Source: Streptomyces sp. NBC_01431 | Lineage (GTDB): Bacteria; Actinomycetota; Actinomycetes; Streptomycetales; Streptomycetaceae | NCBI RefSeq assembly: GCF_036231355.1 | Contig: NZ_CP109497.1 | Span: 248,001-312,000 of the forward strand | DNA: 64,000 bases | Reading direction: 5' to 3' | Notes under the pieces: model-generated | Database searches by the model: none | Seen by the model: the letters and a program-made list of their open reading frames with translations, nothing else | Told to the model about the DNA's origin: nothing | Translations under genes and position numbers: made by a program | Shown here: in pieces, positions 44,901 to 53,259 of the stretch | How positions within the stretch are numbered: position 1 is the first letter of the stretch | Layout: the number at the start of each line of letters is the position of its first letter

Positions 44901-45369
44901 GACGCTGCCGGACAACGGCATCGGCTTCGGCATGCTCCGCCATCTCAACCCGTCGACGGGCACGGTACTGGCGGCCCACCCGAGCCCGCAGCTGTCGTTC
45001 AACTACCTGGGTCGCTTCGCCGCCCCCGCGGAGGCAGAGGCAGCGGAGTGGACCCCCGACCCCCTGGTGGACGTGCTGAGCGCCGGAGCCGACTCCGAGC
45101 TGCCGCTCGCCCACCTTCTGGAACTCAATGCGCTGACCCAGGACGGCGCGGACGGCCCCAGGCTTGTCGCCACCTGGTCGTGGCCGGACGGAGTGTTGTC
45201 CGAGCCCGACGTGCGCGAACTGGCAGAGGCCTGGTTCGACGCCCTGGACGCGCTGTCGGCCCATGTGGAACGGGCCGGCGCCAGTGGCTGGACTCCCTCG
45301 GACCTTCCGTTGGTGTCGTTGTCGCAAGAAGAGATCGACCTGTTGGAATCCGAGTGGAGGACCTCATGA
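38911..45369 (+). CDS. NRPS 1: A-T-C-A-T-E
   Basis: A 2152-residue synthetase that starts directly with an adenylation domain and no condensation domain. A1 (about residues 8-495) has pocket residues D F W S V G M V H, a close variant of the Thr code. T1 has Ser546 in LGGHSL; C2 (about 600-1045) has IHHIAADGW. A2 (about 1060-1550) reads D A L L V G A V A, substrate unclear, perhaps hydrophobic. T2 has Ser1603 in LGGDS; the epimerase (about 1650-2130) has LHHVVVDGVSW and EGHGRE, so residue 2 should be D. The C-terminal TPSDLPLVSLSQEEIDLL is a COM-type docking helix for NRPS 2. Start ATG 38911 behind GAGGTG. The pocket codes are my reading by eye. Confidence 0.95.
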   Translation: MSDQIQTATLPELFEAQVVRAPERVAVVFEDESVSYGELNARANRLARYLIAQGVRPEQLVAVSLERSVDVVVAVLAVLKAGAAYVPIDPDCPAERVAFMLEDAAPSFVLDTNVLNAVDLSTFPSGNVTAAERLGRLSALSAAYVIYTSGSTGRPKGVVVPHGNVVRLFSATDHWFGFGADDVWTLFHSFAFDFSVWEIWGPLLHGGRLVVVPFTVSRSPGEFRDLLVRERVTVLSQTPSAFYQLAAADREAGENGRLALRHVVFGGEALDVWRLEEWYQRHADAAPVLVNMYGITETTVHVSYVALDSGRVARSAGSVIGREIPDLAVYVLDSELRPVPEGVAGELYVAGAGLARGYLNRGALTAERFVADPFGVAGSRMYRTGDVARWTADGELEFVGRADDQVKIRGFRIELGEIEAVLAVQAQVAQAVVVVREDRPGDKRLVAYVVPDAGTSPDLDALRARSAERLPDYMVPSAFVVLDQVPLTINGKFDRKALPAPETPRATTSRAPRTPQEETLCRLFAEVLGVARVGAEDSFFDLGGHSLLATRLVSRVRSELGVELAVATLFESPTPALLAGPLAGADAAREGVRRQERPGALPLSFAQRRLWFLDRFEGGGSTYNLAFELRLAGDLDRGALRSALNDVVARHESLRTVFPEVDGVPRQLVRPVASVVPAETEVSRTGLREAVTTEAGRPFDLSAQLPLRAHLYTLGDREHVLVLTIHHIAADGWSLDPLARDLSLAYTARCSGNSPQWHELPVQYADFALWQHRVLGDDQDPVSPVSQQMTHWRQALEGIPAELNLPADRPRPAVLSASGGLVDFRLSPALHRGLAQLSGENRSTLFMALQAGLAALLSRLGAGHDIPIGTPVAGRTDEALDHLVGFFVNTLVLRTDTSGDPGFRQLLDRVREFDLAAYAHQDVPFERVVEAVNPERSTSRHPLFQVMLALQNNPEPRLDLPGLDARMRQLRTSTAKFDLTFDLVERYGDDGAPRGVEGVVEYSTDLFDRATVEAMVARLVRLLEAVVADPELPLGQVELLSADEREQVLVGWNDTARAIDPATLPQLIEEQAARAPERPALVFGDESITYAELNARANRLARFLIGRGIGPEQVVALAMPRSVELITALTAVVKAGAAYLPVDPDYPADRIAFILEDAAPALLLTTSAVNGALPGTPGPRRLVVDGDPVTAQAAGMDAGDVRDIERTMALSVDHPAYVIYTSGSTGTPKGVVVTHRGLAPFAATEAARFFVTPDSRVLQYASPSFDAAVLEVCMALATGAALVVPPPGPLVGDALAEVLAGNRVTHALIPPTALASVPAADLPTLRTLVVGGEACSAELIARWAPGRRMVNAYGPTEATVAATMSAPLSPRTGAPPIGRPVWNTRVYVLDAGLRPVPPGVVGELYIAGDGLARGYLHRPSLTAERFVASPYGPPGARMYRTGDVVKWTDAGELAYLGRADDQVKLRGFRIELGEIEAVLARHVDIERAVATIREDRPGHKQLVAYVVPASGADPDQAELRKHAAQALPDYMVPTAFVPLERLPFTPNGKLDHKALPAPERTGTGAGRAPGTWQEEVLCGLFAELLGLEQVGVEDSFFDLGGDSIVSIQLVSGARKAGLVITARDVFRHRTVAALAAAGTQEAQRPTGAADNGVGPIRPTPIIEWQRERGGPVDRFSQTMLIRVPADLGRERLARALQDLLDHHDALRMTLTRGADGEPWALDVALPGTVRAEECVVRTDIAALAAAGDDSALREAIAAATQEALGRLAPAAGRMVQAVWFDAGPGRPGKLLLALHHVVVDGVSWRILVPDLIEAWRAAGSGRPAELQPVGTSFRRWSQQLTASARSPERIAELPFWESQLNKTGKPLGTRPLDPGRDTTGAAAQLTLSLEPERTVPVLTSVPSAFNAAVNDVLLTALAIAVADWRRRRGGEGTAVLLDVEGHGREEFAPGIDLSRTVGWFTSLFPVRLDPGRVGRDEVRSAGPAAAEALKRVKEQLRTLPDNGIGFGMLRHLNPSTGTVLAAHPSPQLSFNYLGRFAAPAEAEAAEWTPDPLVDVLSAGADSELPLAHLLELNALTQDGADGPRLVATWSWPDGVLSEPDVRELAEAWFDALDALSAHVERAGASGWTPSDLPLVSLSQEEIDLLESEWRTS

Positions 45370-48300
45370 CCAAGCCGGGAATCGCCGACGTTCTGCCCCT
45401 GTCGCCCCTGCAAGAGGGCATGCTCTTCCTCGCGCTCTACGACGAGAACGCGGTCGACGCCTACACGGCGCAGCTCACCTTCGATCTCGAAGGCCCCCTC
45501 GATCCGGCGCGCCTGCGCGCCGCCGGTGAGGCGCTGCTGCGCCGCTACCCCAATCTGGGTGCCGGCTTCCGGCACGAGAAGCTGAGCCGGCCGGTCCAGG
45601 TCATTCCGCACCAGTGTGAACTGCCCTGGCAGGAAGTGGACTTGGCGGCGATGGACGCCGAGGAGCGGGAGGCCGCGTTCGCCCGTGTCGCCGAGACCGA
45701 GCGGACCCGCCGGTTCGACCTCAGCCGCCCGCCACTGCTGCGCTTCACCCTCGCGCGCCTGGCGCAGGACCAGTACCGTCTCGTGCTCTCCTTCCACCAC
45801 ATTCTGCTCGACGGCTGGTCCTTCCCCCTCGTGGTGAACGACCTGTTCGAGCTGTACGCGCGGAGCGGGGACGAGACGGCCCTGCCGAAGGTGACGCCCT
45901 ACCGCGACTACCTCGCCTGGCTCTCCCAGCAGGACCGGGGCGGCGCCGAGACGGCGTGGCGCGCGGCCCTCGACGGAGACGTGGAGCCCACCCTGCTCGC
46001 CCCGGCCGACGCGGCCAACGGGGTGCGGGTGGCGCCGCAGGAATTCACCGTCGAGCTGTCCGAAGAGGTCACGGCCAAGCTCAACTCCCTTGCCCGCGCC
46101 CAGGGATGGACGATGAACACCCTCGTCCAGGGCGCCTGGGGCCTGTTGCTCGCCGCGGCCACGGGGCGCAGCGACGTGCTGTTCGGCGCCACCGTCTCCG
46201 GCCGTCCGGCCGAGTTGCCCGGTGTCCAGTCGATGGTGGGTCTGTTCATCAACACCATTCCGGTACGGGTGGGCTTCCACCACGCCGAGTCGCTCGCGGA
46301 GCTGTTCGCACGGATCCAGGAACAGCAGACCGACCTGATGGACCACCACCACCTCGGGCTCACCGAGATCCAGCGGCTCGCCGGTCACCGCGCGCTCTTC
46401 GACACGCTCGCCGTCTTCGAGAACTACCCCTTCGACTCGCGGGACCTGAACAAGTCGGTCGACGGCGTACGCGTCTCGGGATTCACCGGCCGCGACGCCA
46501 CGCACTACCCCCTGAGCCTCATCGCCTATCCCGGCGAGCGCATGGTCCTGCGGGTGGGGCACCGCCCCGACCTGGTGGACCGGACCTCCGCCGAGTCGCT
46601 CGTCGCGCGTCTCGTCCGGATCTTCGAGGCGGTCGCGGCCGACCCGCAGCGGAGCGTCGCCTCGCTCGACGTCCTGACGGACGGTGAGCGCAAGCTGGTC
46701 CTCACGCAGTGGAACGACACGCACCACCCCTCGCGCGGCAGGCATGAAGCCGGCGGAGCCACCCTGCCCCAGCTGTTCGAGGAGAGGGCCGCGCAGATAC
46801 CGGACCGCACCGCCGTGGTGTTCGAGGGGCAGTCACTCACATACGCGGAACTGAACTCCCGAGCCAACCGGTTGGCCCGCCACCTCATCGAACAGGGCGC
46901 CGGACCCGAGCAGTTCGTGGCGCTCGCGGTGCCGCGCTCGCTCGACCTGATCATCTCGCTGCTGGCGGTGGAGAAGGCGGGCGCCGCCTACCTCCCCCTC
47001 GATCCGGATCACCCCGCTGAGCGGATCACGTACGTCATCGAGGAGTCCCGGCCCCGCCTGCTCCTGACCAACGGGGCGACGGCCGAGACGCTGCCCGCCG
47101 GCGACACCCCGGTGCTCGTCGTCGATGCTCCGCAGAGCATCGAGGCGCTCGCCGGGTACACGGACGATGATGTGACGGACTCGGACCGGACGGCGCCACT
47201 GGACGCCCGGCACCCGGCCTACGTCATCTACACCTCCGGTTCCACCGGCCGGCCCAAGGGCGTGGTGGTCCCGCACTGCGGCATCGTCAACCGCCTCGCC
47301 TGGATGCAGGGGCAGTACGCACTGGCGGCCGACGATCGGGTGCTGCAGAAGACCCCGGCCGGCTTCGACGTATCGGTGTGGGAGTTCTTCTGGCCGCTCA
47401 CCGAGGGTGCCACCCTCGTGGTCGCCAAGCCCGACGGGCACAAGGACCCGGCGTACCTGGCCGAGGTGATACGTACCGAAGGCGTGACGACGGCGCACTT
47501 CGTGCCGTCCATGCTGCGAGCGTTCCTCGCCGAGCCGGCGGCGGCCGGGTGCACGGCGCTGCGCCGCGTCGTGTGCAGCGGTGAAGCCCTGTCCGCCTCG
47601 CTGCGCGACGAGTTCTTCGGGGTGCTCGACGCGGAGCTGCACAACCTGTACGGCCCGACCGAGGCGTCGGTGGACGTCACCTTCTGGCAGTGCCGTGCGG
47701 AAGACACCGCGAGTGTGGTGCCGATCGGCCGTCCGGTGTGGAACACCCGGGTCTACGTACTGGATTCAGCGCTGCGGCCGGTGGCGCCCGGGGTCGCGGG
47801 TGACCTCTATCTGGCCGGCGTGCAACTGGCGCGCGGCTATCTGCACCGGCCGTCCATGACCGCGGAGCGTTTTGTCGCGGATCCGTTTGGTGGGGTGGGT
47901 TCGCGGATGTATCGGACGGGTGATGTGGCGCGTTGGGGTGGGGGTGGGGTGCTGGAGTTTTTGGGGCGTGTTGATGATCAGGTGAAGGTGCGGGGTTTCC
48001 GTATTGAGTTGGGTGAGATTGAGGCGGTGTTGGCTGGTTGTTCGCAGGTGGGTGGGGCTGCGGTGGTGGTGCGTGAGGAGGGGGTGGGGGATCAGCGGTT
48101 GGTGGCGTTTGTGGTGTCGGCGTCTGGTGTTGGTGGGGTGGATGTTGGGGTGTTGAGGGGTGAGGTTGCGGCGGTGGTTCCGGAGTACATGGTGCCGTCG
48201 TTGTTTGTGGTGCTTGATGTGTTGCCGTTGACGTCGAGTGGGAAGTTGGATCGTCGGGCGTTGCCGGCTGTGGAGGTTGTGGCTGGTGGGGGGCGTGGGG

Positions 48301-51300
48301 CGAGGGGGCCGGGTGAGGAGATTTTGGCGGGTCTTTTCGCTGAGGTGTTGGGTGTGGCCCGGGTTGGTGTGGATGAGTCTTTCTTTGATCTGGGTGGTCA
48401 TTCGCTGCTTGCTACGCGGTTGGTGTCGCGGGTGCGGTCGGTGTTTGGTGTGGAGTTGTCGGTTCGTAGTTTGTTTGAGGCGCCGACGGTGGCGCGGCTT
48501 GCGGTGGAGTTGGTGGGGGCGGGTGGTGCGCGTCAGGGTGTGCGTCCGTATGCCAGGCCCGAAGCCGTCCCGCTTTCCTACGCCCAGCGTGGCCAGTGGT
48601 TCCTGAACCGGTTCGATGATGGCAGCGGCGCCTACAACGTCATGCACTCCCTGCGCCTTTCCGGTGCGTTGGACCGAGAAGCGCTGCGGCTTGCCCTGGA
48701 CGACGTGGTGGCCCGGCACGAGAGCCTGCGCACTATCTACCCCGAGTTCGACGGCACGCCCCGCCAAGTGCTCCTCGATGAGGCCGAAGTCGACTGGACC
48801 GTACGCGAGGTGACCGAGGAGTCGCTCGCACGGGCGCTCGCCGCCGAGGCGGGAGAGGGCTTCGACCTCTCGCTCGACATCCCCCTCCGGGCGGCTCTGT
48901 TCGTGCTGAGTGACTCCGAGTGTGTACTACTTCTGACGTTGCATCATATTGCGGCGGATGGTTGGTCGTTGGGGCCGTTGTCGCGGGATCTCTCGGTTGC
49001 GTATGGGGCGCGGGTTTCGGGTGGGGTTCCGGTGTGGTCGGGTCTTGCGGTGCAGTATGCGGATTTCGCGTTGTGGCAGCGTGAGGTTTTGGGTGGTGAG
49101 GAGGATTCGGGGAGTGAGATTTCGCGGCAGTTGGGGTTCTGGTGTGGTGAGTTGGCTGGTGTTCCGCAGGAGTTGATGCTTCCGGTGGATCGTCCGCGTC
49201 CGGTGGTTTCTTCTGGGCGTGGTGGGTTGGTGGAGTTTGCTTTGGATGGGGGGTTGCATCGGGGTGTGGTGGGGCTTGCCCGGTCGGGGCGGGCGAGTGT
49301 GTTCATGGTGTTGCAGGCGGGGCTTGCGGTGTTGTTGTCGCGGTTGGGTGCGGGTGACGACATTGTGGTGGGCACGCCGGTGGCGGGTCGTACGGATGAG
49401 GCGCTCGATGATCTTGTCGGGTTCTTTGTGAACACGTTGGTGTTGCGTACGGATACGTCGGGGGATCCGTCGTTCGGTGAGTTGGTGGGTCGTGTCCGTG
49501 AGTGGGATCTGGCGGCGTACGGTCATCAGGATGTGCCGTTCGAGCGTCTGGTGGAGGCACTCAGGCCCGAGCGGTCCACGGCCCGGCACCCGCTTTTCCA
49601 GGTGATGCTCGCGTTGCAGAACAACGCCGAGGCCCACCTCGAACTGCCCGGCATCACGGCCACGCCGGAGCCGGTGGACATCGCCACGAGCAAGTTCGAT
49701 CTGGCCCTCGACTTCACCGAGCGCTTCGCCGCCGACGGCACGCCGGACGGCATCGACGGCTTCCTCCAATACAGCGCGGACCTGTTCGACCGGGAGACCG
49801 TCGAAGCACTGGTGGCGCGCCTGGTGCGGGTCCTGGAGTCGGTCGTCGCCGAACCCGGACGCCGGATCGGCTCCGTGGAGGTGCTGTCGCAGGCCGAGCG
49901 CGAACGGGCCCTCGTGACGTGGAACGCCTCCGCGCACCAGCTTGCTCCGGCCACCCTGCCGGAGCTGTTCGAGGCGCAGGTGGCCCGAGCCCCGGGCAGT
50001 ACCGCTCTCGCTGTCGGCGACGAGACCGTCACCTACCAGGTGCTGAACGCCCGAGCCAACCGCCTCGCCAGGCTGCTGATCGGCCGGGGAGCGGGCCCCG
50101 AGCAGGTGGTGGCGCTGGCCCTGCCCCGCTCCGCGGACCTGATGGTGGCCCTGCTCGCGGTCGTCAAGACGGGCGCCGCCTATCTGCCCGTCGACCCGGA
50201 GTACCCGGCCGAGCGCATCGCCTTCATGCTGAAGGACGCCGCCCCCGCTCTGGTGCTGACCACGAGCGGGACCCCGATCGAGACAGCGGCACCGGTCCTG
50301 CTGCTCGACGAGCCGGGGACCGCCGAGGCCCTTGCGGTCCATTCGGACGCCGACGTGAGGGACGCGGACCGGATCACCGCGCTCACCGCTCGGCACCCTG
50401 CGTACGTCATCTACACCTCGGGCTCCACCGGCACCCCCAAGGGCGTCGTCGTCACCCACGCCGGCCTCGCCAACCAACTGCGCTGGCTCGCCGCGGAGAT
50501 CGGGCTGACCCCGCAGGACGTGGTGCTCGCCCGCACCCCGGTCAGTTTCGACGCGGCCGGCGGTGAGCTGTGGACACCGCTGGTCTCCGGCGCGGCCGTG
50601 GCCATGGCGTCGCCCGAGGCGACCCGCGACCCCGAGCAGCTGCTCGCGTTCATTGGACACCAGGGCGTCACGGTGGCCCAGTTCGTCCCGTCCCTGCTGG
50701 CCGCGACGCCGCTGGACGAGCGGGGCCGCGGCATCCGGGCGCTCCTCTCGGGCGGTGAGGCACTTCCGGTGGCGCTGGCCAGAGAAGCGGCCGCGGCCTG
50801 GGACGCACGCGTGATCAATGTGTACGGTCCGACCGAGGCCACCGTCCAGGCCACGGCCGGAAGCCTTGACGGCCTCGGCGACGGCCCCGTAACTGTCCCG
50901 ATCGGCCGTCCGGTGTGGAACACCCAGGTGTACGTACTGGACGGACTGCTCCGTCCGGTGCCGGACGGAGTCACGGGCGAGGTCTGCATCGCGGGCGACC
51001 AGCTCGCCCGCGGCTACCTCAACCGCCCCGCCCTGACCGCCGAACGCTTTGTCGCCGACCCTTATGGACCGGCCGGCGGCCGGCTCTACCGGACCGGCGA
51101 CCTGGCGCGCCGTACGGCGGCCGGGCAGCTGGAGTACGTCGGCCGCGCCGACGACCAGGTGAAGCTGCGCGGCTTCCGGATCGAACTCGGCGAAATCGAG
51201 GCCGTGTTGGCCGCTCACCCCGAAGTGGGCCAGGCCGCGGCGGCCGTCCGCGAGGACCAGCCGGGCCAGCAGCAGCTGATCGGTTACGCGGTCCCGGCGA

Positions 51301-53246
51301 CAGCGCACAAGAAGCTGGACCCGACCGTGCTGCGCAAGCACATGGGCGCCGCCGTTCCGGAGCACATGGTGCCCGCGGTGGTGGTCGTACTCGACGAGCT
51401 GCCGCTGACCCCGAACGGCAAGCTCGACCGCAAGGCCCTGCCCGCCCCGGACTTCCGGCAGGGGAAGTCCATGACCGCTGCGCGAACCCCGCAGGAGGAG
51501 ATCCTCTGCGTGCTGTTCGCGGAGCTGCTGGGCCTTGAACACGTAGGTGTCGAGGACAACTTCTTCGACCTGGGCGGCGACAGCATCGTCTCCATCCAGC
51601 TGGTCAGCCGGGCCCGTACCGCCGGTCTGTCGATCACACCCCGTGCGGTGTTCCAGCACAAGACCGTCGAGGCGCTGGCCGCTGCCGCGGGTTCGGTCGC
51701 GGGCCATGTCAGCAGCGGAGCCGATGCCGGTATCGGCAAGGTGCCGCTCACCCCGATCGTCCACGAGCTGCGCGAACGGGGCGGCCCGATCGGCCGGTTC
51801 AGCCAGACGAGCCTGCTCAGGGCGCCCAAGGAGCTGGACCAGAAGTCGCTGGACCAGGCAGTGCAGGCGATCCTCGACCACCATGACGCACTGCGCATGC
51901 GGCTCGACCGTCCCGCCGCCGGTGTCGGCGAATGGGTCCTCGACATCGCACCCCGAGGCGCGGTGCGCGCTGCGGACTGCACGCGACGGGTGGCGGCGGC
52001 AGACCTCGGTGAGGAGGCGATGGCCGCCCTGCTGGCTCAGGAGGCCGAGGCCGCGGGCGCCCGGATCGCGCCCGAGGACGGGAAGATGTTCCAGGTGGTC
52101 TGGTTCGACGCGGGGGCGGGCCAACAGGGCCGACTGCTCCTCGTCGGTCACCACCTCGTCGTGGACGGCGTCTCCTGGCGCATCCTGGAGATGGACCTGG
52201 CCGAGGCCTGGGCGGCGGTGGCCGCCGGGAAGGAACCCGAACTCCCGTCCGTCGGCACGTCGTTGCGCAACTGGGCCGAGCTCCTCGTCTCCGACGCCTA
52301 CAAGACAGAGCGGGTCAAGGAAGTCGATCTGTGGAACGAGCTCCTGGAGACGCCCGACGTCCTTCTGAGCGACCGGCCGCTCGACCCGACGATGGATGTG
52401 GCGAGCACGATGCGCTACGTCAAGCACGCGCTCTCCACCGAGTGCACGACTGCGCTCCTGACGACGGTGCCGGCGGCGTTCAACGCCGGTGTCAACGACG
52501 TGCTGCTCGCCGCGCTGGCGCTGGCCGTCGCGGACTGGCGGCGCGGCCGCGGCGAGGACGATGAGAGCGAAACCGGCGTGCTGGTCGACCTGGAGGGCCA
52601 TGGCCGCGAGGAGTTCGCCGAAGGCGTCGATCTCTCCCGTACGGTCGGCTGGTTCACCAGCCTCTTCCCCGTCCGGCTCGACCCGGGACAGCTCGACTGG
52701 GACGACCTGTGGGCAGGCGGCAGCACCGCCGGTGAGGTGATCAAGCGGATCAAGGAGCAGTTGCGGGCGCTGCCGGACAACGGCCTGGGCTACGGCATGC
52801 TCCGCCACCTCAACCTGGACACCAAGCCGATGCTGGCCGACGCGCTGCCGCGGCAGCTCGGGTTCAACTACCTCGGCCGGTTCTCCGGGGCCTCCGAAAC
52901 GTCCGCCGACTGGACGGCCGCGCCCGAGGCCGCCCCCGGAACCAGGGACGACAACGCTCCCATGGCGCACGCCCTGGAGCTCAATGCCCTCACCGAGGAC
53001 GAGGCCGAAGGGCCGCGCCTGGCCGCGGCCTGGTCCTGGCCGCAGGTGCTGTTCTCCGAGCGGGACGTACGGGAGCTGAGCGAGACCTGGGAGCGGGCTC
53101 TTGAAGCGTTCGTCACACACGTCGAGCGGGGCGGAGCGGGCGGCCACACCCCGTCCGACCTGTCCCTGGTGTCTCTGACCCAGGAGCAGATCGACGAGCT
53201 GGAGAACGAGCTGGACGACGAGTACGACGACGAAGACGGCGTGTGA
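45366..53246 (+). CDS. NRPS 2: C-A-T-C-A-T-E
   Basis: A 2626-residue synthetase overlapping NRPS 1 by ATGA. C3 (about 8-450; FHHILLDGW, starting DVLPLSPLQEG) is of the type accepting a D-residue, fitting the upstream epimerase. A3 reads D V W H V S L V D, matching Ser. T3 is Ser1013; C4 (about 1070-1510) has LHHIAADGW. A4 reads D A G Q L G V V Q, substrate unclear. T4 is Ser2073 (LGGDS); the epimerase (about 2120-2600) has GHHLVVDGVSW. An acidic docking tail ends the chain (LTQEQIDELENEL). Two blocks of about 730 bp (47859-48590, 48934-49672) are nearly identical to NRPS 3. Confidence 0.95.
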   Translation: MTKPGIADVLPLSPLQEGMLFLALYDENAVDAYTAQLTFDLEGPLDPARLRAAGEALLRRYPNLGAGFRHEKLSRPVQVIPHQCELPWQEVDLAAMDAEEREAAFARVAETERTRRFDLSRPPLLRFTLARLAQDQYRLVLSFHHILLDGWSFPLVVNDLFELYARSGDETALPKVTPYRDYLAWLSQQDRGGAETAWRAALDGDVEPTLLAPADAANGVRVAPQEFTVELSEEVTAKLNSLARAQGWTMNTLVQGAWGLLLAAATGRSDVLFGATVSGRPAELPGVQSMVGLFINTIPVRVGFHHAESLAELFARIQEQQTDLMDHHHLGLTEIQRLAGHRALFDTLAVFENYPFDSRDLNKSVDGVRVSGFTGRDATHYPLSLIAYPGERMVLRVGHRPDLVDRTSAESLVARLVRIFEAVAADPQRSVASLDVLTDGERKLVLTQWNDTHHPSRGRHEAGGATLPQLFEERAAQIPDRTAVVFEGQSLTYAELNSRANRLARHLIEQGAGPEQFVALAVPRSLDLIISLLAVEKAGAAYLPLDPDHPAERITYVIEESRPRLLLTNGATAETLPAGDTPVLVVDAPQSIEALAGYTDDDVTDSDRTAPLDARHPAYVIYTSGSTGRPKGVVVPHCGIVNRLAWMQGQYALAADDRVLQKTPAGFDVSVWEFFWPLTEGATLVVAKPDGHKDPAYLAEVIRTEGVTTAHFVPSMLRAFLAEPAAAGCTALRRVVCSGEALSASLRDEFFGVLDAELHNLYGPTEASVDVTFWQCRAEDTASVVPIGRPVWNTRVYVLDSALRPVAPGVAGDLYLAGVQLARGYLHRPSMTAERFVADPFGGVGSRMYRTGDVARWGGGGVLEFLGRVDDQVKVRGFRIELGEIEAVLAGCSQVGGAAVVVREEGVGDQRLVAFVVSASGVGGVDVGVLRGEVAAVVPEYMVPSLFVVLDVLPLTSSGKLDRRALPAVEVVAGGGRGARGPGEEILAGLFAEVLGVARVGVDESFFDLGGHSLLATRLVSRVRSVFGVELSVRSLFEAPTVARLAVELVGAGGARQGVRPYARPEAVPLSYAQRGQWFLNRFDDGSGAYNVMHSLRLSGALDREALRLALDDVVARHESLRTIYPEFDGTPRQVLLDEAEVDWTVREVTEESLARALAAEAGEGFDLSLDIPLRAALFVLSDSECVLLLTLHHIAADGWSLGPLSRDLSVAYGARVSGGVPVWSGLAVQYADFALWQREVLGGEEDSGSEISRQLGFWCGELAGVPQELMLPVDRPRPVVSSGRGGLVEFALDGGLHRGVVGLARSGRASVFMVLQAGLAVLLSRLGAGDDIVVGTPVAGRTDEALDDLVGFFVNTLVLRTDTSGDPSFGELVGRVREWDLAAYGHQDVPFERLVEALRPERSTARHPLFQVMLALQNNAEAHLELPGITATPEPVDIATSKFDLALDFTERFAADGTPDGIDGFLQYSADLFDRETVEALVARLVRVLESVVAEPGRRIGSVEVLSQAERERALVTWNASAHQLAPATLPELFEAQVARAPGSTALAVGDETVTYQVLNARANRLARLLIGRGAGPEQVVALALPRSADLMVALLAVVKTGAAYLPVDPEYPAERIAFMLKDAAPALVLTTSGTPIETAAPVLLLDEPGTAEALAVHSDADVRDADRITALTARHPAYVIYTSGSTGTPKGVVVTHAGLANQLRWLAAEIGLTPQDVVLARTPVSFDAAGGELWTPLVSGAAVAMASPEATRDPEQLLAFIGHQGVTVAQFVPSLLAATPLDERGRGIRALLSGGEALPVALAREAAAAWDARVINVYGPTEATVQATAGSLDGLGDGPVTVPIGRPVWNTQVYVLDGLLRPVPDGVTGEVCIAGDQLARGYLNRPALTAERFVADPYGPAGGRLYRTGDLARRTAAGQLEYVGRADDQVKLRGFRIELGEIEAVLAAHPEVGQAAAAVREDQPGQQQLIGYAVPATAHKKLDPTVLRKHMGAAVPEHMVPAVVVVLDELPLTPNGKLDRKALPAPDFRQGKSMTAARTPQEEILCVLFAELLGLEHVGVEDNFFDLGGDSIVSIQLVSRARTAGLSITPRAVFQHKTVEALAAAAGSVAGHVSSGADAGIGKVPLTPIVHELRERGGPIGRFSQTSLLRAPKELDQKSLDQAVQAILDHHDALRMRLDRPAAGVGEWVLDIAPRGAVRAADCTRRVAAADLGEEAMAALLAQEAEAAGARIAPEDGKMFQVVWFDAGAGQQGRLLLVGHHLVVDGVSWRILEMDLAEAWAAVAAGKEPELPSVGTSLRNWAELLVSDAYKTERVKEVDLWNELLETPDVLLSDRPLDPTMDVASTMRYVKHALSTECTTALLTTVPAAFNAGVNDVLLAALALAVADWRRGRGEDDESETGVLVDLEGHGREEFAEGVDLSRTVGWFTSLFPVRLDPGQLDWDDLWAGGSTAGEVIKRIKEQLRALPDNGLGYGMLRHLNLDTKPMLADALPRQLGFNYLGRFSGASETSADWTAAPEAAPGTRDDNAPMAHALELNALTEDEAEGPRLAAAWSWPQVLFSERDVRELSETWERALEAFVTHVERGGAGGHTPSDLSLVSLTQEQIDELENELDDEYDDEDGV
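47859..48590 (+). repeat. duplicated NRPS block A, copy in NRPS 2
   Basis: 732 bp, covering the end of A3, T3 and the first residues of C4, match 55711-56442 in NRPS 3 at a constant offset of 7852 bp. The only mismatch I saw is a T/C in the codon for Ser versus Pro near 48117. The block uses many T- and G-ending codons (GGT, GTT, TTG, GAT) unlike the C-ending style around it. Confidence 0.9.
48934..49672 (+). repeat. duplicated NRPS block B, copy in NRPS 2
   Basis: 739 bp inside C4, from the HHIAADGW region onward, match 56786-57524 in NRPS 3 with no mismatch that I could find, at the same 7852-bp offset. A further identical stretch of about 80 bp follows at 49770-49850. Codon use is again rich in G/T third positions up to about 49555, then normal. 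Confidence 0.9.
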
Positions 53247-53259
53247 GGGAGAGCGGACT